Origin: Shimazuella kribbensis DSM 45090
GTDB taxonomy: Bacteria > Bacillota > Bacilli > Thermoactinomycetales > Thermoactinomycetaceae
Direction: 5' to 3'
Assembly: GCF_000428065.1 (NCBI RefSeq)
Contig: NZ_ATZF01000002.1
Location: forward strand, 248,001-312,000
Length of the DNA stretch: 64,000 nucleotides
Positions 53,852 through 63,095 of this stretch are shown here, in pieces; within the stretch, counting starts at the first letter, position 1; each line of letters opens with the position of its first letter. The position numbers and the translations under genes were made by a program. Under the pieces are notes generated by a model. The model saw only the letters and a program-made list of their open reading frames with translations. It ran no database searches and was not told the origin of the DNA.

Positions 53852-55027
53852 TTATATTGGCAAGTCTTTTACTTCCCCAAATAGTAAATGTCGATCTCTT
53901 GGCTTCATTCTAAAACAGTGTCCTTTATCTTTATAACCCGTTCCGTCAGACTTTACCCTTCCTCTCCAATCATAAGTGACAATCCCCTGTTGAATTAATG
54001 ATGTGAATTGATTAAATATCGGACTTTGTGTAAGTTGAACTGAAACATATTTAAAATGTATTTTTCCATCGATAATTTCCTCATCTACTAATAGCCACAT
54101 TGTTTTTGGATGCTTCGCCAATAACCGCTCTTTTAAACCGGAGAATCTCCAATTACATGTATCCTCTTCCTGACCATTCATAAGATATTTCTGATGAACG
54201 AGTTGTTTTTCCTCATCAACACCTAAAAATAATCCCTGATTATTAGGTGTATTTTTGACAGTTACATAAAGATCATAAAAATCTGGATATCTAGCAGTAG
54301 AATACCCATATCTGAGCATCATATCTGCTGCTTTAGTAATTTTGCTAATATCCCAATCTGGTGCTTTACTAAATAAAGTATCCATATTCTTAGTTTTCAA
54401 TCTCTTGGTCTTAAGTTCAATTTTTCCCATATAGTCCGCAGTAATCAAGTTATTTGGTTTAACTCCTAAAGCCTTCTCTAATGTTAATCCAGCATCTTTT
54501 GGGTTGGGTTTGTGTGGTGAAATGCTCTCGATCCAGCCAATTCCTTTTAATATAGATATTTTCTTTCTTAATTCTTCTACTAGAGTATCATCATAATCTC
54601 CAAAGAAAGAACGAATAGATTCCTCAAAACACTCATGCTCTAGTAAAGGAATAGCAACTAGTTTATTACTATAAACTGTAAAATAAACCAGATCACCACT
54701 ATTTACAATGCTTTTGAAAGAATATATCCAAAATCTTGGGTCACCTTGTTTTGTTTTTGGACGGTATAGACTAACTTGCCTTTCTTCAATCATTGCGGGG
54801 CTAATAATAGTTATTTGTCGATATTCTTTTTCACCTTGTGTTAAAGTATCGTAATCAATAATGTCATTTTCCTTTAAAATTACCCTTAGTCCTTCCGATG
54901 CATCTATTATACTTTTCTTTAACATGGTTTCTGTCATACGAATTAATGTAAATTCATTTCTACAGTACTTTTGTATAATCTGTATCAGATTTTGTTCCTG
55001 TGTATTCGGCAAAAAGTATGCATTCAT
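53852..55027 (-). CDS. MvaI/BcnI family type II restriction endonuclease
   Basis: A 391-residue protein with, in order, an N-terminal DNA-facing domain of about 170 residues, then DAGLTLEKALGVKPNN and ADYMGKIELKTKR, which is the MvaI/BcnI catalytic region (Glu-x-Lys in IELKTK), and the family ending with QGIVTYDWRGRVK, GHCFRMKPRD and LLFGE. MvaI and BcnI cut CC(W/S)GG and act as monomers; the exact site here cannot be read. The divergent cytosine methyltransferase 207 bases away is the matching protector. AAAAGGAGACAT precedes the ATG. Confidence 0.85.
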   Translation of the reverse strand: MNAYFLPNTQEQNLIQIIQKYCRNEFTLIRMTETMLKKSIIDASEGLRVILKENDIIDYDTLTQGEKEYRQITIISPAMIEERQVSLYRPKTKQGDPRFWIYSFKSIVNSGDLVYFTVYSNKLVAIPLLEHECFEESIRSFFGDYDDTLVEELRKKISILKGIGWIESISPHKPNPKDAGLTLEKALGVKPNNLITADYMGKIELKTKRLKTKNMDTLFSKAPDWDISKITKAADMMLRYGYSTARYPDFYDLYVTVKNTPNNQGLFLGVDEEKQLVHQKYLMNGQEEDTCNWRFSGLKERLLAKHPKTMWLLVDEEIIDGKIHFKYVSVQLTQSPIFNQFTSLIQQGIVTYDWRGRVKSDGTGYKDKGHCFRMKPRDRHLLFGEVKDLPI

Positions 55028-55246
55028 ATATGTCTCCTTTTCTTATTCGTTCTTTAAATGATGCTTTACCAAGGTAACTTTTAGTGATAGGTTGGAATCT
55101 TCACACAAATATATTGATTAAATTTAAACTTACTATAATGTATAGACCACAATAAAAAGCCAGATCACGAAAAAAACCCCTGGACTTTAATCTTCTTTTT
55201 TAATATAATAGCAGCAGTAATATTTTACTAAAGGATGAGAGATTTA

Positions 55247-56605
55247 ATGAAACCTATAGCAATTGATTTATTTTGTGGAGCTGGAGGTATGAGCGAAGGA
55301 ATCCTTCAAGCTGGCTTCCATATCGTATTTTCAAATGACATCAATGAATACGTTGAAAAAACTTATACTTATAGACATGAACAACTTGGTTTAGTTCATG
55401 GTATCAATACTTTTTTCAAAAGAGCTGACATAAGAGATTTAAACAAACAAATCATTGTTAACTCTGTACTAAGCCTTGAATTGTTTAAAGGTAAGGAATT
55501 TCCTACAATTGATGCTATTTTTGGTGGACCTCCTTGCCAAGGTTTTAGTCGTGCGGGTTTAAGACGACGAGATGATCCCAGAAACATGCTATTCAAAGAG
55601 TATTTGCGAATTATCAATGAGATAAGGCCTAAGTATGTTGTAATGGAAAACGTAGAAGGATTCATGGATACCTGCCTAGATGGATACATCGGGGTTAAAG
55701 GTAGAGATTATCCAGATAATAGTTTACTACCAAACATACTTATGCAAGAGTTTAAAGATATCAAATATAAAGCTCTCCAACCGAGAATTTTAGATGCATC
55801 AGATTTCGGTGTCCCACAACGTAGAAAAAGGGTAATATTCATCGCTTATCTCGATGATGAGAATATTCCCAATTATCCAGAGCCAACAACTCCAAAAGAA
55901 ACGGATAAAATTTCTGTCTTAGAAGCCATTGGTGATTTAATTGTTGATCCAGAAATTAAGAAACAGCTGATCAAATCAGATTCAATTTACCAAATCGAAT
56001 CCCGATCTGGAAGAACCAAAAAAGTATCTGGCAACTCAATTCCTAATTTTGATCATCAATATAATCATGAACTCGCCAAACACAGCAGTATAATCAAAGA
56101 GCGCTTCTCTCTATTTATACAGGGGGAAACTACTTCCTCTCTCATCAAGAGGATTAATAACAACGGTATTGACCTCAGCAACTGTCCTCATTTAGTAGGT
56201 GAATGTAAACGACTTCTAAATGATCAATATACTACAGATGAAATTATTGATAAGTTTAAAGAAGGCAATCTAGACCGAGAGTTAATTAACGCTCTCCTCA
56301 CAAAGAAAAGTAATCGTTATAGAATGGCTAGTCATTTAGTTGCCCCAACTATGGTAACATTGCCTGATGACTTTCTAGTTCCCTTTGAAAATCGTATACC
56401 AACTGTCAGAGAAATGGCAAGACTTCAATCTTTTGATGACAGCTTCATATTTCTCGGAAAGAGAACAACAGGTGGACAAAGGAGAAAGCAAGAAGTACCA
56501 CAGTACACTCAAGTTGGCAATGCCGTTCCACCTCTTTTAGCTAAAGCTATTGCAATGGAAATAAAAAAAGCTACCAAAGCAAAGAGGGTACACCTAATTA
56601 CCTAG
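55247..56605 (+). CDS. DNA (cytosine-5-)-methyltransferase
   Basis: A 452-residue C5 cytosine methyltransferase. Motif I is DLFCGAGGMSEG at the N-terminus, motif IV GGPPCQGFSRAG with the catalytic Cys, motif VI VVMENVEGF, motif VIII VPQRRKRVIF, and motif X YTQVGNAVPPLLA. The variable target-recognition region lies between about 250 and 380. Its partner is the MvaI-like nuclease, so the target should be a CCWGG or CCSGG-type site. I start at ATG 55247, which has GGATGAG 7 bases upstream; the ATG at 55235 lies inside that site. The gene ends inside a terminator hairpin. Confidence 0.95.
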   Translation: MKPIAIDLFCGAGGMSEGILQAGFHIVFSNDINEYVEKTYTYRHEQLGLVHGINTFFKRADIRDLNKQIIVNSVLSLELFKGKEFPTIDAIFGGPPCQGFSRAGLRRRDDPRNMLFKEYLRIINEIRPKYVVMENVEGFMDTCLDGYIGVKGRDYPDNSLLPNILMQEFKDIKYKALQPRILDASDFGVPQRRKRVIFIAYLDDENIPNYPEPTTPKETDKISVLEAIGDLIVDPEIKKQLIKSDSIYQIESRSGRTKKVSGNSIPNFDHQYNHELAKHSSIIKERFSLFIQGETTSSLIKRINNNGIDLSNCPHLVGECKRLLNDQYTTDEIIDKFKEGNLDRELINALLTKKSNRYRMASHLVAPTMVTLPDDFLVPFENRIPTVREMARLQSFDDSFIFLGKRTTGGQRRKQEVPQYTQVGNAVPPLLAKAIAMEIKKATKAKRVHLIT

Positions 56606-56620
56606 GGGTGCCTTTTTTGC
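56585..56620 (+). terminator. Terminator of the methyltransferase gene
   Basis: GGTACACCTA and TAGGGGTGCC form a 10-bp stem with one GU and one mismatch, followed by six T. The stem overlaps the last codons of the gene. Confidence 0.75.
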
Positions 56621-56658
56621 TTTTTCACTTGTTGACCCTTTCTGGAAAATCCAACAAA

Positions 56659-57408
56659 TCATTTTTCACCATAAAATATTCTCAAAATATTTTCTTGATC
56701 AGGGACATTCGTTTGTTTAAATGATCGAATAAATGCTTCTTTATCATAGGATATTGGTTTCAAACTAACTCGAATGGATTCCCCTTCTATCTCCAATAAA
56801 ACATATCTAGCAAAACTCTGATGATTACATCCTAATGCCTCAGGACTGACAAAAACTGTTTGATTGAACTGAAAATGATAGGACTCATGAAGATGCCCAA
56901 AAAGTACCGCATCAACATATGTTGTATCTTGAAAAATCTTCTTTACTTCATTCATTGGGACTGGATACTGATTACTTGTAGAAGTATACGGGTTTTCACT
57001 AATAGGCACATTCAATTTCTCTGGCTTGATGTGAAAATGTGTAAATAGGAGATTTTGGTTTTCAAATTCGCACATAATAGTACGTGGTAATTGTAAGAGT
57101 TTTGGAATAAATTCTGGTCTAAGTTGATCTGCTATCCATTGATGATGAGACTTCTCTTGTATATATGGGTACTGCTCTTTTTTTATCAAAGCCATAACCG
57201 CTTCCTCATGATTGCCTAAAATCATAGAAACATTTTCTCTTGAGAATAAGGTCTCCAAAACTTCATTTGTATTTGGTCCTATAGCAATCATATCCCCCAA
57301 ACAGTAAATATGATCAATATGGGGATGCTTGTCATCAATCTCTCGCAAAACAGCTTCTAAAGCAGGATAATTTCCATGGATGTCCGTTATAACGACAATG
57401 GTATGCAA
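56659..57408 (-). CDS. Calcineurin-like metallophosphoesterase
   Basis: A 249-residue metallophosphoesterase with a complete metal-ligand set: TDIHGNYPALE (Asp, His) at the N-terminus, YCLGDMIAIGPN, LGNHEEA, a His in FTHFHIKP and FGHLHESY. The length and the GDMIAIGPN block match the YfcE/PrpE-like intracellular family. The substrate is unknown. Translation starts at a TTG. The neighbouring gene is unrelated. Confidence 0.88.
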   Translation of the reverse strand: MHTIVVITDIHGNYPALEAVLREIDDKHPHIDHIYCLGDMIAIGPNTNEVLETLFSRENVSMILGNHEEAVMALIKKEQYPYIQEKSHHQWIADQLRPEFIPKLLQLPRTIMCEFENQNLLFTHFHIKPEKLNVPISENPYTSTSNQYPVPMNEVKKIFQDTTYVDAVLFGHLHESYHFQFNQTVFVSPEALGCNHQSFARYVLLEIEGESIRVSLKPISYDKEAFIRSFKQTNVPDQENILRIFYGEK

Positions 57409-57451
57409 TTTTTCACCACATTTCTACCTTAGGGTACCTGTAAATAAATCA

Positions 57452-58369
57452 TTATCGAATAAAAATACCCCAGTTGCTTTGTAACCACTCAATCTCATAA
57501 AAAAATCGTTGTGGGACTACACTACACTTCTCAATATCTGTTTTTATCCACCAAGGGGCTTCTACTGTCCATAGTAATCGAAGTGCCCATCCTAAGTCGT
57601 TCAACTCAAAAGATGGAAACCATCCTTGGTAACCTTTTAAAAAAGCAGCTAACTTCCCCTCATCTAAACCATTTTCATCGATGCAACCTGATAATGTTGC
57701 ACGAGCCACGTCTAGTTCTGGGTACACATATCTCATTCGATCAAAATCTAAGATTGCTGAGAGATGATCATCTTGAAAAAGCATATTATCAAGATGTAAA
57801 TCCCAGTGAGCCCAACCACGAGGACAAAGTTGAAATAGGGTAAAATCAAGGTGATCCAAGATCTCTCATTGTTGCTCCAGTGCAGACAAAATTCGAGGGG
57901 TGCACTCTCCTTCTTTTGCTTGTTTGTATTGTTTTTCCCACTCATCCTGAATGTGTTCTTTGGATGGTGACCAATGAAAGTCACTGGCAGGTAGTTTACG
58001 AAAAGCAGCATGCATTTTACCTAATTCATAACCAAGAGACTGCATTTGTTTCACAGTTGCATGACTAGGCTTTACAAACTCTCCTTTACACACCTCCATG
58101 AATGAAAACAAAACTCCGTCTGGAGTTGTTAAAATATATTCTCCATTCCAAGTGTGGATTTTCGGACAAAGGACTCCTTGGTGTTGAAGTGTATTTTGGA
58201 TCGCTAAAGCTTTTTTGACGTATGAAAGCTTTCCCAAGTACCGTTGTTGATGATACTGTTTTACAAATAATTTTTCGCCATTGGATAAGGTAACGATCCA
58301 TTTTAAATTTTTACATCCTCGAAAAATCGGTTCCTCAGACTGGACTTCTACTGAAAACGTCGATTCCAT
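57452..58369 (-). pseudogene. Aminoglycoside-phosphotransferase-like protein, in-frame TGA
   Basis: A 305-codon kinase-like gene of the CotS/APH family, split by one TGA at 57866-57868. Both sides are in the same frame: ...RILSALEQQ, stop, EILDHLDFTLF. The second part holds the catalytic WAHWDLHLDNML loop and the AILDFDR metal Asp; the first holds LFVKQYHQQ. The second half has no ribosome site. It could be a nonsense-mutated gene, a read-through gene or a sequencing error. There is no sign of Sec machinery here. Confidence 0.75.
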
Positions 58370-58716
58370 TGTGAGAAAAATAGATCCTTGAATTGCTTTG
58401 ATTTTTTCCTCACCTCCATTAAGCCCTTTTCGATAACATTTCTTCTAAGTCATGAATCCAACTACTTGTAGGTTGATGGTTTTGATGAGCAGATAGTAAC
58501 CAATATTTTTCTTTAGCGTAGGTGCATGCAGCAAGAATTCATCCACATCTTTTGATCTTGGATTTTTTATTGAAAAAACAGTTGCCAACTAAGAGCAACA
58601 TATGGGCGGCCAAGTACATCCAATTTGAAAAAATCTCTTTTCCTAATTTACTTACATTTCATTATAATATAATTTGTTCCTAATATTTGAAACTTCTATT
58701 TGAAAGGAGGATTACA
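58370..58716. other. Region before the toxin operon
   Basis: On the minus strand 58430-58555 reads ILAACTYAKEKYWLLSAHQN and on to EEMLSKRA, then stops; it has no start and looks like the end of a lost gene. The plus strand must hold the lepB operon promoter, which I cannot place with confidence. Confidence 0.4.
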
Positions 58717-59181
58717 ATGAGGAATTTGTATAAACGAAAGTGGATTTGGATTAGCAGTGCCCTGTTTCTTCTAATTGGGATCACTATATTCATCCGTTCT
58801 CTCCCCATATATGAGGCCGAGGGAACTAGTATGGAACCTAGTATAAAAGAGAAAGAAGTCTACTATGCGAAAACAAAGGATACCTATTCACGAGGAGATA
58901 TTGTCGTTTTTCATTCCAAGGAAGAGGGATACGACTTTATCAAACGAGTGGTTGGTCTTGGAGGTGAAACCATACAGATAAAAAACAATCAAGTATATAT
59001 CAATGGATCAAAACTAATTGAATCCTATCTCAAAAAGAGCATTGATATGGAAGATACGGAACGAGTCAATATCCCTCAAGGACATGTTTTTGTTTTAGGA
59101 GATGATCGATCCAATAGTTATGATAGTCGACAAATAGGATCTATATCTATCACCGATATCATCGGATTTATTACACCATAG
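58717..59181 (+). CDS. Signal peptidase I
   Basis: A 154-residue type I signal peptidase of the short Gram-positive form. There is one membrane helix (residues 9-28), the Ser nucleophile in EGTSMEPS (Ser38), the general-base Lys in FIKRVVGLGGE (Lys76) and box E GDDRSNSYDSRQ. It faces outward and cuts secreted preproteins. AAAGGAGG precedes ATG 58717; the earlier start at 58687 has none. It is 13 bases before the Yip1-like gene, so it is the first gene of the toxin operon. Confidence 0.93.
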   Translation: MRNLYKRKWIWISSALFLLIGITIFIRSLPIYEAEGTSMEPSIKEKEVYYAKTKDTYSRGDIVVFHSKEEGYDFIKRVVGLGGETIQIKNNQVYINGSKLIESYLKKSIDMEDTERVNIPQGHVFVLGDDRSNSYDSRQIGSISITDIIGFITP

Positions 59182-59194
59182 AAAGAGTGACCAT

Positions 59195-59812
59195 ATGATT
59201 TCTACTTTAAAAAAGTATTGGATTAGTATGTTAAAGGAACCACGAAATACAGTTCATGAAGCTTTGATAGAAGGGACAAAAGGAACAACCATCCTCTTGA
59301 TTATCCTTTTTGGAGCAACTCTTTTCATCAGCGCTGCTGTTTCCCGTGATCTGGGAGATACCACTCCTACTTTAGTTATTCTCCTATTATCTTTGATCCT
59401 TGGGCCTATTATTGGAGCAATCACATGGGGATTACTTTTCTGTTTGACTTATGTAGGTTCCCGGCTATTTCAAGGGTACGCAACATTGGAAGAAACGCGA
59501 AAGGCTATCAGCTGGGCAACGATTGCTTATAGTACAAAGCTGGTTATTTATATCCCCTCCCTTCTCATTTTTCGTGGTGAAATGTTTTCAAGTGAACAAC
59601 CCATTATCCAAAGCTCAGGATTTGTGACATTCCTATTCCTCCTATTTTTATTGCTTGACATTGCCTTTACTATCTATTTCTTTATTGTGGCCTCCAAAGT
59701 AGTCGCTGAAATGAATCGTTTTTCGCCATGGAAAGGATTTGGATCGATTTTCTTAATCATAGGAGCTACATTGTTTCTTCTTTTGAGTATAGGATATGTG
59801 ATTAACCTATGA
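59195..59812 (+). CDS. Yip1-domain membrane protein
   Basis: A 205-residue protein with five membrane helices and an amphipathic N-terminus, fitting the YIP1 domain family. The loop after the second helix has GSRLFQGYATLEETRKAISW, close to the family's usual wording. Its function is unknown. It stands between lepB and the WHH toxin gene with an ATGA overlap to the latter, so I infer a part in export or handling of the toxin. Confidence 0.78.
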   Translation: MISTLKKYWISMLKEPRNTVHEALIEGTKGTTILLIILFGATLFISAAVSRDLGDTTPTLVILLLSLILGPIIGAITWGLLFCLTYVGSRLFQGYATLEETRKAISWATIAYSTKLVIYIPSLLIFRGEMFSSEQPIIQSSGFVTFLFLLFLLLDIAFTIYFFIVASKVVAEMNRFSPWKGFGSIFLIIGATLFLLLSIGYVINL

Positions 59813-61455
59813 AAAAAAGTTGGAAATCAATTCTACGTTCCAAAACAGGAAGTCTCACCATAGAGTATGTCATTTTATTAGGTGTTGGCGCTTTAATAGC
59901 TAGCCTATTATTATTTGCCTTACGTGATGATTCTATTGTTCAAACCTTGAAAAATCAGGTAAAAGCCTCGATTATTGGCCAGTTAACGGAACAAAGGGAT
60001 CAAGTAAATACAAAAAAGGATGATACAAACTCATCTGTCATCAACGATTATTCTTCCCTCTCCACTAATAAGCAATGGAAAGATTCTGATGGTCAACCAA
60101 TAAATCAATCATCCATAAATAATACTGGAGGCGATGGAGCAGTTTCCAATTGGTTGACATCTACGTGGAAAAATACATCCAATTGGTTTAAAGAACAAGG
60201 AAAACAGTATTGGGAAACAGATATAAAAGGAGCATTTCTTGATCCTGTTGGATACATAAGTAACACAATCGGTTGGAAAGACATCAAAGAATCGGCTAGT
60301 CAATTGTGGAACAATCCAAATAATTATTTCCATCAAGTATGGGAAAGCAGTGCAACTCTACTCAAACAAGCTGGGAAAGATCCACTAGGAGCTGCCTGGG
60401 CTCTCATCTATGATCATCAAACCTTCATGCAAGCAGTTAATGGAAAAGACGAAAAAGGTAAACCACTTACCATTTGGAATCGATTGTTTAAAGTAACTGA
60501 TTCTCTTCCACTCCCAACAAAGATAACCAAAATCTTCTCATTGGAAGACAAGCTATTTGTTCATAAAAAAGGATGTGCCTGCCCCACTGAATTAGGAGAT
60601 AAAAAAGAGAGTAACAAACCGAGCAGTGATCCCATACCTAAATCCAAGAAACAAATCCAAGCTGAACTTGATAAGTCACTAGATGAAAAATTAAACGATT
60701 TAGGAATCAAAGGAAATAGAAAAGAACGTCTTAATAATGGAGTTGCATCAAATCTTAATCCGAATACAGGAAAAGTTTCCATTGACCCAAATGATCTAAC
60801 AAATGTGAGTGTAATAAACTCAAAAGGTGAATCCGTTTCTGTAAAATTCAACAAGGAATATTTCGGAAAAGAAAAAGAAGTGACGATTAATGGAAATGGA
60901 GAAAAAGAGAAAATTCCAATTACCAATGAAGGATTTCCGGATTTGAAAAAATGGACAGATTATGAACTTGAGCTCGATGAAAAACATTACAAATTAAAAG
61001 ATAAAGATCAATTCCTCTTATCCAATGTATCCTTATATGATCAAATCCTTCGAGAAGAACTAAAAGGAAACAAGAGTACCAAAACGGAATTGACCAATAC
61101 GGCTATTGATCTACTCACAAATGGTGGACAATCGAAACTAAAAACAAAATATAAAAGTTATTTAGAAAAAACTGGACTAAAAAAGGAACTGTCCATATCT
61201 GAGAAAGAATTAAATGATATTATGAACGGAAAAGGTTCTCAGACTTTGAAAAAGAGATTAGAATCCAATCCAAACTTAATTAATAAGATAGAAAAAGCAA
61301 ATTTAGATTATGTTAAAAAAGGTGTCGATCCTTTAGGATATACTTGGCATCATCACCAAGACAAAGGTAAAATGCAATTAGTAAAATCAAAAGTACATGG
61401 TGCTATTATCCATTTAGGCGGAGCCGAGATCTGGGGTTTAAGTAGGAAAAAGTAA
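59809..61455 (+). CDS. Prepilin-leader protein with C-terminal WHH nuclease toxin domain
   Basis: A 548-residue protein with two clear ends. The N-terminus (RSKTGSLTIEYVILLGVG) is a type IV prepilin/Flp-like signal: basic leader, Gly14, then S15-L-T-I-E19 with Glu at +5 and a hydrophobic helix. The C-terminus (residues 510-543, YTWHHHQDKGKMQLV...VHGAIIHLGG) matches the WHH branch of HNH/EndoVII nuclease toxins, with Trp-His-His at 513-515. The middle is Lys/Ser-rich with a CAC motif near 263. I read it as a polymorphic toxin displayed or exported on a pilin-like anchor. Confidence 0.85.
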   Translation: MKKSWKSILRSKTGSLTIEYVILLGVGALIASLLLFALRDDSIVQTLKNQVKASIIGQLTEQRDQVNTKKDDTNSSVINDYSSLSTNKQWKDSDGQPINQSSINNTGGDGAVSNWLTSTWKNTSNWFKEQGKQYWETDIKGAFLDPVGYISNTIGWKDIKESASQLWNNPNNYFHQVWESSATLLKQAGKDPLGAAWALIYDHQTFMQAVNGKDEKGKPLTIWNRLFKVTDSLPLPTKITKIFSLEDKLFVHKKGCACPTELGDKKESNKPSSDPIPKSKKQIQAELDKSLDEKLNDLGIKGNRKERLNNGVASNLNPNTGKVSIDPNDLTNVSVINSKGESVSVKFNKEYFGKEKEVTINGNGEKEKIPITNEGFPDLKKWTDYELELDEKHYKLKDKDQFLLSNVSLYDQILREELKGNKSTKTELTNTAIDLLTNGGQSKLKTKYKSYLEKTGLKKELSISEKELNDIMNGKGSQTLKKRLESNPNLINKIEKANLDYVKKGVDPLGYTWHHHQDKGKMQLVKSKVHGAIIHLGGAEIWGLSRKK

Positions 61456-61466
61456 GGAGTGCTTTC

Positions 61467-61937
61467 ATGTTATCTGAGAAAGATAAAACAGGTGTATTAA
61501 CAGTATTAGGACAAGAAAAAGAAAAAGCGCTATCTTTATTCAAAAAATTAGCAAATACCCAATTTGGGGAAAATACAAAACTTCTCATGTGTGAAGCAGA
61601 AAAATTTGATGTAGGATTTGGATTCTCTATAAAACCCTATGCCAATCTCTATGACGAAGTACCGATTATAGATGAGAATGGAAAAGAACAATATATAATG
61701 GATGGCTATGGTTCATTTTCTATCGCCTTCGATGAAGCAGTAGATTGGGAAGAATTAGAGTCGTCTGGTGACCCAGATGAATTTTTTGAAGATGTCGAGC
61801 CTATTTTTCTCCATTGGTTGCATGAACTTTGGACATCTGTAGGTAATCGAACATTAAAAATACCTTTGTATTTACTTTTTCATGGAGACTACCCAAATTA
61901 CTACAACATAAATACAGGAAAATATGAACAAGATTAG
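61467..61937 (+). CDS. Probable immunity protein to the WHH toxin
   Basis: A 156-residue acidic, soluble protein, 11 bases after the toxin stop with TAAGGAG before the ATG. The sequence (VDWEELESSGDPDEFFEDVE in the middle and GDYPNYYNINTGKY at the end) has the acidic character common to nuclease immunity proteins, which mimic nucleic acid. I do not recognise the family. Position downstream of a toxin in the same operon is the main reason for the call. A terminator follows. Confidence 0.6.
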   Translation: MLSEKDKTGVLTVLGQEKEKALSLFKKLANTQFGENTKLLMCEAEKFDVGFGFSIKPYANLYDEVPIIDENGKEQYIMDGYGSFSIAFDEAVDWEELESSGDPDEFFEDVEPIFLHWLHELWTSVGNRTLKIPLYLLFHGDYPNYYNINTGKYEQD

Positions 61938-62011
61938 TTTTTGTAGTCCTATTCGGAAACGGTTTATGTTAGTAAAAGATCCTCGTAGATTATCTAATAA
62001 ATGAATTACTA

Positions 62012-62047
62012 ATAAAACGCTGTGTTTATAGAAACGGCGTTTTTTCA
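62012..62047 (+). terminator. Terminator of the toxin operon
   Basis: AAAACGC and GCGTTTT form a stem around TGTGTTTATAGAAACG, in which a further GT/AC pair extends it, and a run of six T follows. It lies 75 bases after the immunity-gene stop. Confidence 0.75.
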
Positions 62048-62198
62048 TTAAAACTTATAAGGAATAATTCATGAAAAACTATTTATATAATCAGTTATTG
62101 GAATAATAGTCATAGGATAGTACGGACAAAGTAAACATTTGCCAGTCTGGGTAAACCTCTTAGTTCTTTCTTAGAATCTATTTTCCTTGTTGTAATCC

Positions 62199-62957
62199 TT
62201 ACTTCATTAAAAGTGAAAAATGTTTTAAAAACCACTCTGTTGCCAACTTCTCAATAACAGATAAGTGGTCTGTAAAACTGTGAATCGCACCTTGAATCAA
62301 TTCCAACTTAGAGTCTTTCGATAACCATTTCATTCCTTGTCGGCTTAGTTGGTATAAGTCCCATTCTTCCTCATCTCCATCACCATTCAGAATCAATACT
62401 GGACATTTTACATTTGTAAGTAATTCCTTTTGGTCTATTAACTCAAAATCCAAAAGCATTTGCTTATCGATGATGACCTTCCTATGCTTTTGATTTTTTG
62501 TGATATAGCCTCTTTCCTTTAGTTCTTGTAATTCTTCTTTTGTTAAATGTTTATTCCAATCGTATTTCATTGGACCTGTTAATGCACCTGTCAAAACTAT
62601 CGTGGCAATCTGATCTGTGTAACATTCTAAGCACACTCTACTACCAAGACTATGACCATAAAGAGCAATATGACTAAACCCTATGGATTTTACAAAGGTA
62701 ATTGCATCATGTAGATCATCGATCTGTGTGGACATGGTTAATCTTTCATCATCACTTTCCCCGCAGCCACTAAAATCAAAAGCTAAGACACTGTAACCTA
62801 ACTGCTGAAAAGCATTAGCAAATCTATCAAATCTTCCCCTAGAGGATTTATCCGAAGTAAAACCATGGCACATGATAATAATGTATTCGGGAGATGATGG
62901 ATAAAAGTTACCTACCAACGTTAGATTTCGGGAATTTTTAAAGGTTACTTTTTGCAT
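62199..62957 (-). CDS. Alpha/beta hydrolase
   Basis: A 252-residue serine hydrolase. The oxyanion strand is IIMCHGFTSDKSS, the nucleophile elbow YGHSLGSRV, the acid is likely Asp in LNGDGDEEEW, and the base is His in GAIHSFTDH. FDFSGCGESDDE is typical of COG1073-type esterases/dienelactone-like enzymes. There is no signal peptide. It lies downstream of the NUDIX gene but is separated from it by a terminator. Substrate unknown. Confidence 0.87.
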   Translation of the reverse strand: MQKVTFKNSRNLTLVGNFYPSSPEYIIIMCHGFTSDKSSRGRFDRFANAFQQLGYSVLAFDFSGCGESDDERLTMSTQIDDLHDAITFVKSIGFSHIALYGHSLGSRVCLECYTDQIATIVLTGALTGPMKYDWNKHLTKEELQELKERGYITKNQKHRKVIIDKQMLLDFELIDQKELLTNVKCPVLILNGDGDEEEWDLYQLSRQGMKWLSKDSKLELIQGAIHSFTDHLSVIEKLATEWFLKHFSLLMK

Positions 62958-63052
62958 GCTTGTTCTCCTTTTTATATCTCATGGATGAATAACTTTCCTA
63001 AATGAAGAGAAAAAACAAAAGTTTGTTTACTTGAAAACTAGTAATATCATAA

Positions 63053-63090
63053 CAAAAAAAGAGACTTATAAAATCCCTATAAGTCCCTCT
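63053..63090 (-). terminator. Terminator of the NUDIX gene
   Basis: On the minus strand AGAGGGACTTATA pairs with TATAAGTCTCT around a short loop and is followed by seven T. Confidence 0.8.
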
Positions 63091-63095
63091 TGATA

